NCBI GenBank assembly: GCA_017994575.1
Contig: JAGOKN010000007.1
Coordinates: forward strand, 1 to 54,343
From: Nitrosomonas sp.
GTDB lineage: Bacteria > Pseudomonadota > Gammaproteobacteria > Burkholderiales > Nitrosomonadaceae
Reading direction: 5' to 3'
DNA length: 54,343 bases
Positions within the stretch are counted from its first letter, which is position 1; each line of letters starts with the position of its first letter. Of this stretch, positions 44,086-53,605 are shown one piece after another. Under the pieces are notes generated by a model, which ran no database searches, was not told the origin of the DNA, and saw only the letters and a list, made by a program, of their open reading frames with translations. A program made the position numbers and the translations under genes.

Positions 44086-44251
44086 GGAATTTAAAGTTGT
44101 GTTGAAGGGTAAAAACAAGATCGCCATTATAGCGGATGGCTTATCAATCCGTAGACAAGAAGTGCTGACAATGCTGCACTAGCGCATCAGATTGTTCTGA
44201 ATATCTATCTGAAATCGAATAAGAAAGCGATAAAACTCACACTGAAAGCAA

Positions 44252-44623
44252 CTATTTGATTGAATCACTCATATGCGCTTCCAAAGCATCAGCCAATGCT
44301 TTTCTATCACTGGAATTCATATCGATATGGGCATCTTGCAGTGCGGCATCCAGTATCTGTTGTATCGGCGTTGACCGCTTGGGCTGTGGTTGTATTACTG
44401 AAGGATTGAGCACCACCACTTCCGTCAGCATGGGTATATTTTCTGCAGCTTTTTCCTGCAACAATTCACCCTCAATAGGAGGGTCCATTTCTGATGGAGA
44501 AGCAACCGGCGTTGCTATCGCGCTTTTTATTTTGCCATGATTATGATATTTGCCGAGTAAGTTACGAAATTTTTGCAGAATCTCAGCATCATCGGACTCA
44601 GTTGGGGGTTTGTCATCAATCAT
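44252..44623 (-). CDS. Hypothetical protein between holC and valS
   Basis: 123 residues, acidic and low-complexity in the middle (many Pro, Glu, Ser), with a more conserved-looking C-terminal helix pair (STPIQQILDAALQDAHIDMNSSDRKALADALEAHM). I do not recognise the family. The position in the pepA-holC-valS run, 31 bp after holC, and similar small genes at this spot in related bacteria make it likely to be real. No signal peptide or membrane segment is seen. Confidence 0.6.
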   Translation of the reverse strand: MIDDKPPTESDDAEILQKFRNLLGKYHNHGKIKSAIATPVASPSEMDPPIEGELLQEKAAENIPMLTEVVVLNPSVIQPQPKRSTPIQQILDAALQDAHIDMNSSDRKALADALEAHMSDSIK

Positions 44624-44654
44624 CGTTAAGAAAATCAGTGCTTACTGATTCCTT

Positions 44655-45080
44655 TCAATCATCAAGTGTGTAATGGTGTATTTCATAACCCTTGTCTTTA
44701 TAAAAACGGTAACGCTCACGCGCAACCAGCTTATCTTCCTGTGATATCCCGGCGATCTCTATCAATCGCTTGTACTGATCAAATTCGGGCGGATACTGGC
44801 GGTGCAAGTTCAGTAACACGTCAAACTGCAAATCGATTGGCATTACATCGCTTAAAATCACCGGCGTTACCTTTATCAAGGCATCATCTTCCTGCAATCG
44901 GCAATGCGGAATGAAGCTCGTGGGAGAAAACGTCCAAAGCAACTCATCCATCTGCTTGATTGTTGCCATATCCGGTGTATAAACCATCACGCTCATGCTT
45001 TGCTGAACCGCCTTGGCACAAAGCCGGCAAGCTGTTTTCAACTTATCACTGGATCCGGAATAAAAATAAATTTGCGTCAT
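44655..45080 (-). CDS. holC: DNA polymerase III chi subunit
   Basis: 141 residues. Chi links the clamp-loader complex to single-strand binding protein at the replication fork. The family pattern is visible: the start MTQIYFYSGSSDKLKTACRLCAKA, a DELLWTFSPTSFIPH segment (the Trp and Phe near the SSB-contact region), and NLHRQYPPEFDQYKRLIEIAG. Its neighbours pepA (upstream) and valS (downstream) are the classic holC context. The C-terminus ARERYRFYKDKGYEIHHYTLDD is normal. Confidence 0.93.
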   Translation of the reverse strand: MTQIYFYSGSSDKLKTACRLCAKAVQQSMSVMVYTPDMATIKQMDELLWTFSPTSFIPHCRLQEDDALIKVTPVILSDVMPIDLQFDVLLNLHRQYPPEFDQYKRLIEIAGISQEDKLVARERYRFYKDKGYEIHHYTLDD

Positions 45081-45219
45081 TGCATCGCTAATATACTAGT
45101 CACTTACATAAATACACCGACCTCATCAGCAAAGTTCGCAGTTGCTGATTAATTCATGAATGGACGATGAAAAAGCACTATCAACTATTCAAAATTAATC
45201 AGCACATTTCAATGATCAA

Positions 45220-46716
45220 TTAACTGGTTGCCTTAGCTTGAGTAATTAAAAATTGAGTCAATAGCGGCACCGGCCGTCCCGTTGAGCCTTTGTCTTTACC
45301 GGATTTCCATGCCGTACCGGCAATATCCAGGTGAGCCCAGCGGTATTTCTTGGTGAAACGCGATAAGAAACAGGCTGCTGTGATGGTGCCTGCAGCTCTG
45401 CCACCGATATTGGCGATATCGGCAAAATTACTTTTCAGCAGATCCTGATATTCATCCCATAGCGGTAATTGCCAAGCGCGATCACCCGCCAGCTCGCCGG
45501 CAGACAATAATTCTTGTGCCAGCTTGTCATCATTGCTCATCAAGCCCGTCGTAGAATTCCCCAACGCGATCACACAAGCACCGGTCAAGGTGGCAATGTC
45601 AATCACCAGTTTTGGATGGTAACGCTCTGCGTAAGTCAGTGCATCGCACAGAATCAGGCGCCCTTCCGCGTCGGTATTGAGGATTTCAATCGTTTGACCT
45701 GACATGCTGGTGACCACGTCGCCTGGTTTGGTGGCTTTACCGCTGGGCATGTTTTCAGTGGCAGGAATAATACCGACGACATTAATAGGCAACTTCATTT
45801 CAGCTACCGCATGCAAAGTTCCCAAAACACTGGCAGCCCCGCTCATGTCGAATTTCATTTCGTCCATTTCAGCCGCAGGTTTCAATGAAATTCCACCGGT
45901 ATCAAAGGTCACACCTTTGCCAACCAATACGATCGGACTGTCTTTTTTGCCTGCTCCCTGATATTCCAATACGATCAATTTAGCGGCTTGCTCGCTGCCT
46001 TGCGCAACCGCCAGCAGAGAACCCATGCCCAATTTCTCCATATCCTTTTCTTCCAGGACGGATGCTTTCAGTTTATAGGTTTTAGCCATATCCTTAGCCT
46101 GTTTGGCAAGATATGTCGGAGTACAAATGTTAGGCGCAAGATTACCCAGATTTTTAGCCAGACTCATGCCATTCGCAATCGCCACACTTTGTTGCATAGC
46201 TTCTTCGCAGCCAGCCAACTCAGCATGATTGTTAATACACAATATCAGTTTGCGCAAGCTGGAGTGATCATTCTCTGGTTTGCTTTTCAACTGATCAAAT
46301 CGATACTGATGGCTCATTCCACTAATGACAATTTGCGAAACCTTCCAGGCGTCAGCACGGTCTTTGACTGGAAAATCGGCTAAAAACAAGGTTGCATCCG
46401 CCACCGCAGTTTTTTGCAATGCACTTAAAGTGGCAGCAATGGCAGACAGAAATGTTTTTTCCTTGAATTCCGGTTCTTTGCCTAATCCAATTAACAAAAC
46501 CCGCTTAAACAGAGTATCCGGTACATTGTGCAGTAATAGCGAAGAATTCGCTTTGCCATCCATATCTCCGGATGCCAGAATATTTTTTATGTAACCCTGG
46601 GTCGCTTTATCTAAAATTTTGGCTGAATCGGTCATTTTTCTTGATTCAAAGATACCGACCACCACGCAAGCCCCGCGTTGTTTTTCCGGGGTTCCTACTT
46701 TTATTGCAAAATCCAC
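45220..46716 (-). CDS. pepA: Leucyl (cytosol) aminopeptidase, M17 family
   Basis: A 498-residue two-metal aminopeptidase. Catalytic and metal residues are in VGKGVTFDTGGISLKPAAEMDEMKFDMSGAA and the signature NTDAEGRLILCDAL. The GTG at 46716 is preferred because GGAG lies seven bases before it and VDFAIKVGTPEKQRG is the typical N-terminus; a longer frame exists upstream. It trims N-terminal residues from peptides and in E. coli also binds DNA as a regulator. It heads the pepA-holC-valS run. Length is normal. Confidence 0.96.
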   Translation of the reverse strand: MDFAIKVGTPEKQRGACVVVGIFESRKMTDSAKILDKATQGYIKNILASGDMDGKANSSLLLHNVPDTLFKRVLLIGLGKEPEFKEKTFLSAIAATLSALQKTAVADATLFLADFPVKDRADAWKVSQIVISGMSHQYRFDQLKSKPENDHSSLRKLILCINNHAELAGCEEAMQQSVAIANGMSLAKNLGNLAPNICTPTYLAKQAKDMAKTYKLKASVLEEKDMEKLGMGSLLAVAQGSEQAAKLIVLEYQGAGKKDSPIVLVGKGVTFDTGGISLKPAAEMDEMKFDMSGAASVLGTLHAVAEMKLPINVVGIIPATENMPSGKATKPGDVVTSMSGQTIEILNTDAEGRLILCDALTYAERYHPKLVIDIATLTGACVIALGNSTTGLMSNDDKLAQELLSAGELAGDRAWQLPLWDEYQDLLKSNFADIANIGGRAAGTITAACFLSRFTKKYRWAHLDIAGTAWKSGKDKGSTGRPVPLLTQFLITQAKATS

Positions 46717-47021
46717 TGTTGACTCCTCTATCAAGAATTTTTAAGCAACTAACACATGTAATTATTCACACAGTTCATCATCTTATAGCTTCCGTGGCGC
46801 AAAGCAAAACCGTCTCAGCAGATGTTACCAGCATTGCATCCATTTCGATCGAAAAATACATGCAGACTGACAACATTTACAACAGAAAGACAATTCTTAC
46901 AAATAACGACAAATATTTCTTGCTGACAATAGTGACAAAGCTGTTTTTATACTATACTCATAGAATAATACCTCTATTATTCAATAATATATAAGTGTTA
47001 ATTCATAATAAGGATAATAAG
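46717..47021. other. Divergent intergenic region, pepA and HDOD-GGDEF gene
   Basis: About 300 bp without a gene. On the plus strand GTGACA and TATACT at about 46931-46957 could form a promoter for the HDOD-GGDEF gene. AAGGA lies nine bases before the ATG at 47022. No repeats stand out. Confidence 0.4.
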
Positions 47022-48488
47022 ATGCTTGATGACAAGCTGAAGATGCGACTCAATTTCTGCACGACGCTGCCTAGCCTGCCCGCGATCGCCATCAAGATTA
47101 TCGAACTGGCCAATGATCCGGATGCAGATATAGGGACGGTCTGTCAGTACATTTCACTCGATCCGGTACTATCTGCAAAATTACTTAAAGCCGCCAACGC
47201 ACCTATTTATAGATCGCGCCGGGTTGCGACCAACATTCGGCAAGCCATCAGTATCTTGGGCACCCATTCAGTCATAGTCATCGCATTATCCTTTTCATTA
47301 GCCAGTTCGTTAATAAAAAAACCCACTGCTGATCTTGCGCCTACTTTTGACAGCGATATTTTTTGGCGCAGGTCCATCGCCTCAGCCCTAGCCAGTCGGG
47401 CATTGGGAGAAAAACTGGCTCTCAATTTTCTGGATGATCTGTTTTTAGCCGGATTAGTGCAAGAAATTGGTATCCTGGCTTATTCAGCCATCATGCCAGA
47501 GGAATATAACAAAATTCTTGCATCCACGACTGATCACGACCAATTGCTGAATGCCGAGCGTCAAATTTTAGGCGCTGGACACGATGAACTCGGCTATGCA
47601 CTGCTTCAGAAATGGCATATTCCTGATTATATTGCCTTGTCCTGCATCAACAGCCATAGCCAGCCAACTCCCAAGGATTTAGGTCCGACACTACAATCCT
47701 GTGTGGCAGTATCTCGCTATTTGGCCGATTATTTTCTATTCCCGCACGAAACTGAGAAAATGACCGCGCTAACGGAAACAGCGCACAACTGGCTTGGACT
47801 GGATCACGCAGCACTCATTGATGTGATTAAAATCATGGAGGTCAGCCTAAAATCCGTTGAGGATCTGTTTGACATTAGCATTCATGATGCATTGGAAGCC
47901 GATGGTGTCCTGTCTCAAGCTAAAGAACTACTCATGATACATAATCTGGCCAGAATGAAGGAGCTGGAAGAAAAATCGCAACGGGATGGATTGACCGGCG
48001 CCTATAATCGCATGTATTTTGACGAAACCCTGCGACATGAATTTAATCTGGCAACCCAATATCATTTGCCTCTGACTATCGCGATTATCGATTTGGATCA
48101 TTTTAAAAGAGTCAATGACACCCATGGGCATCTGGCAGGAGACTCGTTGTTGGTGACGGTCGTGAAAAACGTTTGTGCGCAGATTCGCCAAGATGACACA
48201 CTGAGCCGCTACGGCGGAGAGGAATTTGCTTTGATTTTACCGGGCACAACATTGGAAGCTTCAAGAAATCTTATTATCCGTTTAAAAGAGGCGATTACCG
48301 AGATCGCTTATGAACTGGACGACGGTTGCATCATCCGAATCACAGCTTCGATCGGCGTCGCGGCCTATCATGAAGGATCATCCACTTTTACTGAACCACT
48401 GAACATGATTAAAGCGGCCGATTCGGCTTTATATGCGGCGAAACATGCTGGACGCAATCGCATTGTCGAATGGAATTCATTGCTATAA
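47022..48488 (+). CDS. HDOD-GGDEF fusion protein (probable diguanylate cyclase)
   Basis: 488 residues. The N-terminal HDOD domain spans about residues 5-220 (LPSLPAIAIKIIELANDPDADIGTV, LDPVLSAKLLKAANAP). It is followed by a GGDEF domain (about 330-480) with RDGLTGAYNRMYFDETL, IDLDHFKRVNDTHGHLAGDSLL and the active site RYGGEEFALILPG. The inhibitory RxxD site (RQDD, five residues before GGEEF) is present, so product feedback is likely. It should make c-di-GMP in the cytoplasm under control of the HDOD module, whose ligand is unknown. The ATG at 47022 has AAGGA before it. Confidence 0.92.
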   Translation: MLDDKLKMRLNFCTTLPSLPAIAIKIIELANDPDADIGTVCQYISLDPVLSAKLLKAANAPIYRSRRVATNIRQAISILGTHSVIVIALSFSLASSLIKKPTADLAPTFDSDIFWRRSIASALASRALGEKLALNFLDDLFLAGLVQEIGILAYSAIMPEEYNKILASTTDHDQLLNAERQILGAGHDELGYALLQKWHIPDYIALSCINSHSQPTPKDLGPTLQSCVAVSRYLADYFLFPHETEKMTALTETAHNWLGLDHAALIDVIKIMEVSLKSVEDLFDISIHDALEADGVLSQAKELLMIHNLARMKELEEKSQRDGLTGAYNRMYFDETLRHEFNLATQYHLPLTIAIIDLDHFKRVNDTHGHLAGDSLLVTVVKNVCAQIRQDDTLSRYGGEEFALILPGTTLEASRNLIIRLKEAITEIAYELDDGCIIRITASIGVAAYHEGSSTFTEPLNMIKAADSALYAAKHAGRNRIVEWNSLL

Positions 48489-48508
48489 ATCCTCTGTACC
48501 CAGTTAGT

Positions 48509-48527
48509 TATCTATCTATCTATCTAT
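48509..48527. repeat. (TATC) tetranucleotide repeat before serB
   Basis: TATC repeated four times plus TAT, 14 bp upstream of the serB ATG and just after the HDOD-GGDEF stop. It occupies the place where the ribosome binding site should be, and no clear Shine-Dalgarno sequence is seen. Such tracts can change length by slippage. Confidence 0.75.
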
Positions 48528-48540
48528 ATCTTGCACATTT

Positions 48541-49371
48541 ATGAATCTAATTATCCAGGGACTGGACGTAAACAATAGTGATTTGCGGGAAATCGCAAAA
48601 CTCTCTCAGGCAGACGGGATCGAACGGATTACCGGTCAAGCCTTTCGCATAACCAATGCCACACATTCAGATCAGATTGCAGAATACTGCACGCAAGCTG
48701 AGCTGGATTTTGCATTTGTTAATCCCAAACAAAAACTCTCAGATTTTAAATTGATTGCCATGGATATGGATTCAACACTGTTGGCGATTGAATCCATTGA
48801 TGAAATTGCTGACATGCGCAACATCAAGCCACAAGTGGCCGCTATTACCCTGCAAACCATGCGCGGTGAGATCAGCTTTGAGGAAAGCATCACGCGCCGC
48901 ACCGCATTATTACAGGGTGTGCATCAGGATGCATTACAAAAAGTCTATGATGAACGCGTCAAACTGAGTCCTGGGGCTGAAAAAATGCTGCAACAGGCAA
49001 AGTTATCCGGACTAAAAACCATGGTAATTTCAGGTGGTTTCACATTTTTTACCGACCGAATCAAAACAAAACTGGCATTTGATTATGCGGCCGCCAACAT
49101 TCTGGAAATTGATAACGGCCATTTGACCGGCAAAATTATTGGAAAAATTCTTGGTAGAGAAGGCAAAGCGGAAATACTGAAGCAAGTCAGTAAAGAATTA
49201 GGCGTGGGGCGTGAACAAATTATCGCATTGGGCGATGGTGCTAACGATTTGGATATGTTGGCCGAGGCCGGCGTCAGCATCGCTTATCATGCGAAACCCA
49301 TTGTAAAAGAAAACGCCACCTATTCAATCAGCTATGTGGGTTTGGATGGCATTATTAACTTGTTTAATTGA
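48541..49371 (+). CDS. serB: Phosphoserine phosphatase
   Basis: 276 residues, HAD superfamily. It makes serine from phosphoserine, the last step of serine biosynthesis. The N-terminal ACT-like region (about 1-65) is followed by the catalytic motif AMDMDSTLLAIE (Asp75, Asp77, Thr79), the second motif VISGGFTFF, and the motif GDGANDLDML. The length matches the SerB type with a regulatory N-terminal part. It lies 52 bp downstream of the HDOD-GGDEF gene, so read-through is possible, with a TATC repeat in the gap. Confidence 0.95.
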   Translation: MNLIIQGLDVNNSDLREIAKLSQADGIERITGQAFRITNATHSDQIAEYCTQAELDFAFVNPKQKLSDFKLIAMDMDSTLLAIESIDEIADMRNIKPQVAAITLQTMRGEISFEESITRRTALLQGVHQDALQKVYDERVKLSPGAEKMLQQAKLSGLKTMVISGGFTFFTDRIKTKLAFDYAAANILEIDNGHLTGKIIGKILGREGKAEILKQVSKELGVGREQIIALGDGANDLDMLAEAGVSIAYHAKPIVKENATYSISYVGLDGIINLFN

Positions 49372-49429
49372 TTAATTGATTAATTGCGCACGATGTTGAT
49401 CGATTGAGGCTAATCATCGTCGCTATTGC

Positions 49430-51046
49430 CTAATAATTCGGTTCATACATAAGCGAATGAATATAACTTTCCAAATCGTTTGGCAATTCAACATCGGTTA
49501 AACCTTCGCTGACGGCCACACGACAAACTGCAACAGCAATTGCATGCGACACTTCACGCACGCGCGTTAGCGTGGGATAAATTGCTCCGGTGGCTATTTC
49601 CTGCTCGGTCACAATACTGGCCAGCACCTCGGCAGCAGCCAAAAACATACTTTGCGAAATCAATCGAGCAGAACTGGCATAAACCCCGAGACCTATGCCT
49701 GGAAAAATATAGGCATTATTACCCTGTGCGGGCCTGAAAAGCTTATCCTCATACTGCACAGGATTAAACGGACTGCCACTGGCAAAGATAACCCGCCCGT
49801 CACTCCATTGATAAGCCTGTTCTGCGGTGCATTCCGTATGTGAGGTAGGATTCGATAACGCTATAATCACCGGACGCTCATTCACTGTCGCCATCTTGCG
49901 TACAACCGTTTGATCAAATGTTCCGGCCACACCGGTTGCACCAATTAATACATCCGGTTTAATAGCATCAATGGCATCCACAAAGCTGCATGCCGCATGT
50001 TCATGAGCAAAAGGCTTGATACGTGGCTTAATGTTTTGATTGGTTGATGTCACCAAGCCTTTTCGATCAATAAACCACAATCGCTCTTGTGCTTGCTGTT
50101 GACTTAATCCCGCGGCACAAAATGCATCTACCACCAGTTCTGCAATACCGCCAGCAGCAGAGCCCGTGCCCAGAAACATAATATTCAGATCGGAAAATTG
50201 CTTATGGGTAACGCGACATGATGTATAAATCCCTGTCAGCGTTACGGCGGCGGTGCCTTGTATATCATCATTAAAACAACGCACTTTTTTGCCATAGGTA
50301 TCCAGAAACTCAAATGCATGCGGCGTCAAGAAATCTTCAAACTGAATCAGTGCATGTGGAAAACGGTATTGCACCGCACTGACAAATTCGTCAACAAGAG
50401 ATCGATATTCATCCCCTTGTATACGGGGATATGGGTAGCCTAGATACAACGGATCTTCACGCAAGGCGATATTATTCGTGCCCACATCTAGCATGATAGG
50501 CATGCATTGCGCTGGATTAATACCAGCACAGGCTACGTATAGAGCCACTTTACCAATAGGAATTCCCATCCCATTGGCACCAAGATCCCCCAAACCCAGA
50601 ATGCGCTCTCCATCGGTCACTACAATGACTCGAATATCTTTTTCGGGCCAATTTCCCAGAATGGTTGCAATATCGCCTCGATCCTCAGGCGTGATATAAA
50701 ATCCCTGTGGATTCCTGAAAATATGTGCAAACTCTTTGCACGCCTCGCCTACGGTCGGAGTATAAACCAAAGGCATAATTTCTTCGATATGATCAAGCAT
50801 CATTCGATAAAAAAGCCGCTGATTACGCTCTAGCAGTGCATTTAAAAAAATATATTTCTCTATGTCGCTACTCTTGCAACGCATGCTGCCCAGAACTCGT
50901 GCGATTTGTTTATTGATATCTGCCACATCATACGGAATCAATCCACGCAAACCATATTGCTTGCGCTCCTCGCGCGTAAACGCGGTCGATTTTGTTAATG
51001 CAGAGTCAACCAACAGAGCCTTTCCATGCAAATTTCTCATGTTCAT
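49430..51046 (-). CDS. maeA: NAD-dependent malic enzyme
   Basis: 538 residues. It decarboxylates malate to pyruvate. Landmarks are LVYTPTVGEACKEF, IVVTDGERILGLGDLGANGMGIPIGK (substrate region), the divalent-metal segment FLDTYGKKVRCFNDDIQGTAAVTL, and the Rossmann motif MFLGTGSAAGGIAEL. The length near 540 and the tetrameric eukaryote-like arrangement match the NAD-type malic enzyme (SfcA/MaeA) rather than the longer NADP-MaeB fusion. It lies convergent to serB. Confidence 0.94.
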   Translation of the reverse strand: MNMRNLHGKALLVDSALTKSTAFTREERKQYGLRGLIPYDVADINKQIARVLGSMRCKSSDIEKYIFLNALLERNQRLFYRMMLDHIEEIMPLVYTPTVGEACKEFAHIFRNPQGFYITPEDRGDIATILGNWPEKDIRVIVVTDGERILGLGDLGANGMGIPIGKVALYVACAGINPAQCMPIMLDVGTNNIALREDPLYLGYPYPRIQGDEYRSLVDEFVSAVQYRFPHALIQFEDFLTPHAFEFLDTYGKKVRCFNDDIQGTAAVTLTGIYTSCRVTHKQFSDLNIMFLGTGSAAGGIAELVVDAFCAAGLSQQQAQERLWFIDRKGLVTSTNQNIKPRIKPFAHEHAACSFVDAIDAIKPDVLIGATGVAGTFDQTVVRKMATVNERPVIIALSNPTSHTECTAEQAYQWSDGRVIFASGSPFNPVQYEDKLFRPAQGNNAYIFPGIGLGVYASSARLISQSMFLAAAEVLASIVTEQEIATGAIYPTLTRVREVSHAIAVAVCRVAVSEGLTDVELPNDLESYIHSLMYEPNY

Positions 51047-51271
51047 TCACATCTCCAAGCTAAATTCTCTTTCTAATGAAAGATATAAACAATTTCACTC
51101 AATTCACAATTGGACATTCCGAACAGTGAAAGATAAACTTATCTATCCGATAAAAATGTGTTTTATAGATTTATTTTTACATGCACATTAAGGAATCAGT
51201 TTAGTCTTTCTAATCTACAATTGCAGATCTTTTAACGAAACCTTCTTTTCAAGAACGACCCTAATTAAACT

Positions 51272-51697
51272 ATGAATCAATCACCCTTTCCAATTCCTAA
51301 TCCAAATTTATACACTGAAGAAGAAGTCGCCCAGCTTGTTCATCAATTTTATGCAAAAGCCAGGAAAGATCCTGGATTGGGTCCTATCTTTGAAGCACAT
51401 GTCATTGATTGGGATGCTCATTTTGTGCAAATGACTAACTTCTGGTCAGCTCAATTGCGCGGAACCAGCCGGTTTCGCGGAGCTCCAATGCCAAAACATA
51501 TTATCCTACCTGATCTTACCGCAGAATTATTCGAACGTTGGTTGCAGCTCTTTAAACAAACCACCGAAGAATTAGGCAACCCTAATTTACAACAACATGC
51601 TAACGCAGTCGCTACCTTTATCGCTGGCAGATTGTGGCAGGGTTATCAGATGAATAATTATCCAGATAAGCAACTTGAGGCGTTAAGAACTGTCTAA
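51272..51697 (+). CDS. Group III truncated haemoglobin
   Basis: 141 residues. A 2-on-2 globin of group III: LVHQFYAKARKDPGLGPIFEAHVIDWDAH with the FEAHVxDW motif, then MTNFWSAQLRGTSRFRGAPMPKHIILPDLT, where the His in PKHIIL lies where the proximal haem ligand is expected, and a C-terminal FIAGRLWQGYQ helix. Group III members bind oxygen or nitric oxide and have been tied to nitrosative or microaerobic stress in Campylobacter. In an ammonia oxidiser a role with NO would fit, but that is inference. It is monocistronic, followed by a hairpin. Confidence 0.9.
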   Translation: MNQSPFPIPNPNLYTEEEVAQLVHQFYAKARKDPGLGPIFEAHVIDWDAHFVQMTNFWSAQLRGTSRFRGAPMPKHIILPDLTAELFERWLQLFKQTTEELGNPNLQQHANAVATFIAGRLWQGYQMNNYPDKQLEALRTV

Positions 51698-51737
51698 TTG
51701 ATTGAATTAGATAGTAATTTATAGCTCTTTTGTTTTA

Positions 51738-51766
51738 AAGCTCCCTGTCACGGCGACAGGGGGCTT
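51738..51766 (+). terminator. Stem-loop after the truncated haemoglobin gene
   Basis: AAGCTCCCTGTC and GACAGGGGGCTT pair over 12 positions (one G-T pair) around a five-base loop. It begins 40 bp after the globin stop. The following bases are AT-rich but not a T run. A transcription terminator is the likely role. Confidence 0.65.
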
Positions 51767-51932
51767 ATATAATCGCACGGTCACAAATTTGCTGACTTTC
51801 AATCGGTATTCTCTTCCGAAGTTGGAAAAATAGCTCTGTAAATATTAAAAAGAGATAAAAAAGTATCCTTATTCGATTTTATTATTACATTGACAGCACT
51901 GTAATATTCTTTATGTCATAAGGATATTTGCA

Positions 51933-53600
51933 TTGAAAAGTATAAAAAACAAAATTATTGTTTTTTCCATTCTTGCTACTCTGATTCCATCATTAGGATT
52001 AGGTATCCTATCGTTTCAGCAAAATGAAACGATGATCAGTGAAAATGTGACACGCGAATTAAGAGCACTGGCAAATCATGCTAGTCGGGAATTTGATCTT
52101 TGGGTTAAAGATCAAATTTATATCGCACGAGAACTGTCAACTTCAAAAATTCTTATTGAAGGATTATCTTCAATTAATCGGAGTCAATCACAGAAAAACA
52201 AAAATATTGCGCAGCAAAAAGTGCTTGAGTACTACTTGAAGTCTGTCTATAAAAAATTAGAAACCGTACGAGAACTTACTGTAGTTGATATAGACGGCAG
52301 TATTATTGCCAGCAATGTTGAGTCCCCTGTTCCGGTCATTCTCCCGAAAAATTGGCCAGAAAGCGCATCCATACAAGGTGATGTAGTCGTTCCACCACAT
52401 TGGAATACCCATTACGCAACCGCAACGCTCAGTATTTCAGTTCCGATATTATCGGTTAACGATTTTATCCTGGGCGCGCTGATCGTCACATTCGATTTGC
52501 ACAATATTCAATCCAGTTTAAAAGACACCGTTAAATCTCCACCCGGCGACGTTCTATTGCTCGATAGAGATGGTAATGTGATGTTAGCAAGTGGCGATTT
52601 TTTAGCCCTCGATATCACTCAACCGCTATCGCTTGATCCAGTGATATTGAAACGATTACAGGATAATCCGGGTGAATATGAAATCTTTCATGGGATATCA
52701 CAAGAAAAAGTCATCGGTTTAGCCTATACGTCGAAAAAACCGCTACTCACAATCATCGCTAATAGGAACTATCAGTCTGTATATGCCACTTGGGAGGAGC
52801 AACGTAACTTATTCATCAGTTTGATTGGCATCATTCTCCTATTGGTCACCGCGATCGCTTTACAAATGAGCCGCACCATAGTCATTCCTTTGCGTAAATT
52901 GATCAATGCAACCGAGAAAATTGTAAAGGGAGATCTCGATGTTGAACTAACCATTGCACAGCGCGATGAATTGGGTCAATTGACACGCATGTTTAATCAA
53001 ATGACTGACAAGTTGCGCCAAAATCGGGATGAGATTACCGCTGCCAGTACCGTAATGCAGCAGAAAAATCAGTTACTGGAAAAATTATCGGTGACTGACA
53101 GTCTCACCGGACTTTATAATCGTAACAAACTAAATTTGATCATTAAAGATCAGTTGGCGCGATATGAACGCAATAAGCGTTCATTTGCCGTTCTGATGAT
53201 CGATGTCGATTATTTCAAAACGCTCAATGACAGTCTCGGACATATTGCTGGAGATGAAATATTGACTTCGGTAGCCAAAAAAATTTCTCAATGCATTCGT
53301 AGCGTTGATTTTGCAGCTCGCTATGGTGGCGACGAATTTATTGCGATATTAACTGAGACGACCGTTGATGAAGCAATGAAAACAGCAGAACGCATACGGC
53401 TTCATGTGGCTAGTATTTATTGCCATACCATCAATGAAACAGTTCGAGTCACGTTGAGTATTGGTATTATACAAAGTGAACCCGAAGACACTTCATTAAC
53501 AACACTACTTGCCCGGGTAGATAGCGCGCTGTATAAAGCCAAACATGCCGGACGCAATCAGGCATACTGCATACAACCCAGATCTTGCGCTGTATCATGA
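51933..53600 (+). CDS. Membrane sensor diguanylate cyclase (Cache-like, HAMP, GGDEF)
   Basis: 555 residues, starting at TTG with AAGGA eight bases before it; no ATG lies nearby. A transmembrane helix (IIVFSILATLIPSLGLGILSF) opens the protein, followed by a periplasmic sensing region of about 250 residues with a double-Cache look (LTVVDIDGSIIASN, LLDRDGNVMLASGD). A second helix (LFISLIGIILLLVTAIALQM), a HAMP linker (RKLINATEKIVKGDLDVELT) and a GGDEF domain come next, with the active site RYGGDEFIAIL. The RxxD inhibitory site (RSVD) is present five residues before GGDEF. It is expected to make c-di-GMP in response to a small external signal. Confidence 0.93.
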   Translation: MKSIKNKIIVFSILATLIPSLGLGILSFQQNETMISENVTRELRALANHASREFDLWVKDQIYIARELSTSKILIEGLSSINRSQSQKNKNIAQQKVLEYYLKSVYKKLETVRELTVVDIDGSIIASNVESPVPVILPKNWPESASIQGDVVVPPHWNTHYATATLSISVPILSVNDFILGALIVTFDLHNIQSSLKDTVKSPPGDVLLLDRDGNVMLASGDFLALDITQPLSLDPVILKRLQDNPGEYEIFHGISQEKVIGLAYTSKKPLLTIIANRNYQSVYATWEEQRNLFISLIGIILLLVTAIALQMSRTIVIPLRKLINATEKIVKGDLDVELTIAQRDELGQLTRMFNQMTDKLRQNRDEITAASTVMQQKNQLLEKLSVTDSLTGLYNRNKLNLIIKDQLARYERNKRSFAVLMIDVDYFKTLNDSLGHIAGDEILTSVAKKISQCIRSVDFAARYGGDEFIAILTETTVDEAMKTAERIRLHVASIYCHTINETVRVTLSIGIIQSEPEDTSLTTLLARVDSALYKAKHAGRNQAYCIQPRSCAVS

Positions 53601-53605
53601 ATTAA

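Noticed and set aside
49365-49386. TTAATTGA repeats after serB as a phase-variable tract
   Set aside because: Only about two and a half units past the stop codon, with no gene start nearby that it could affect.
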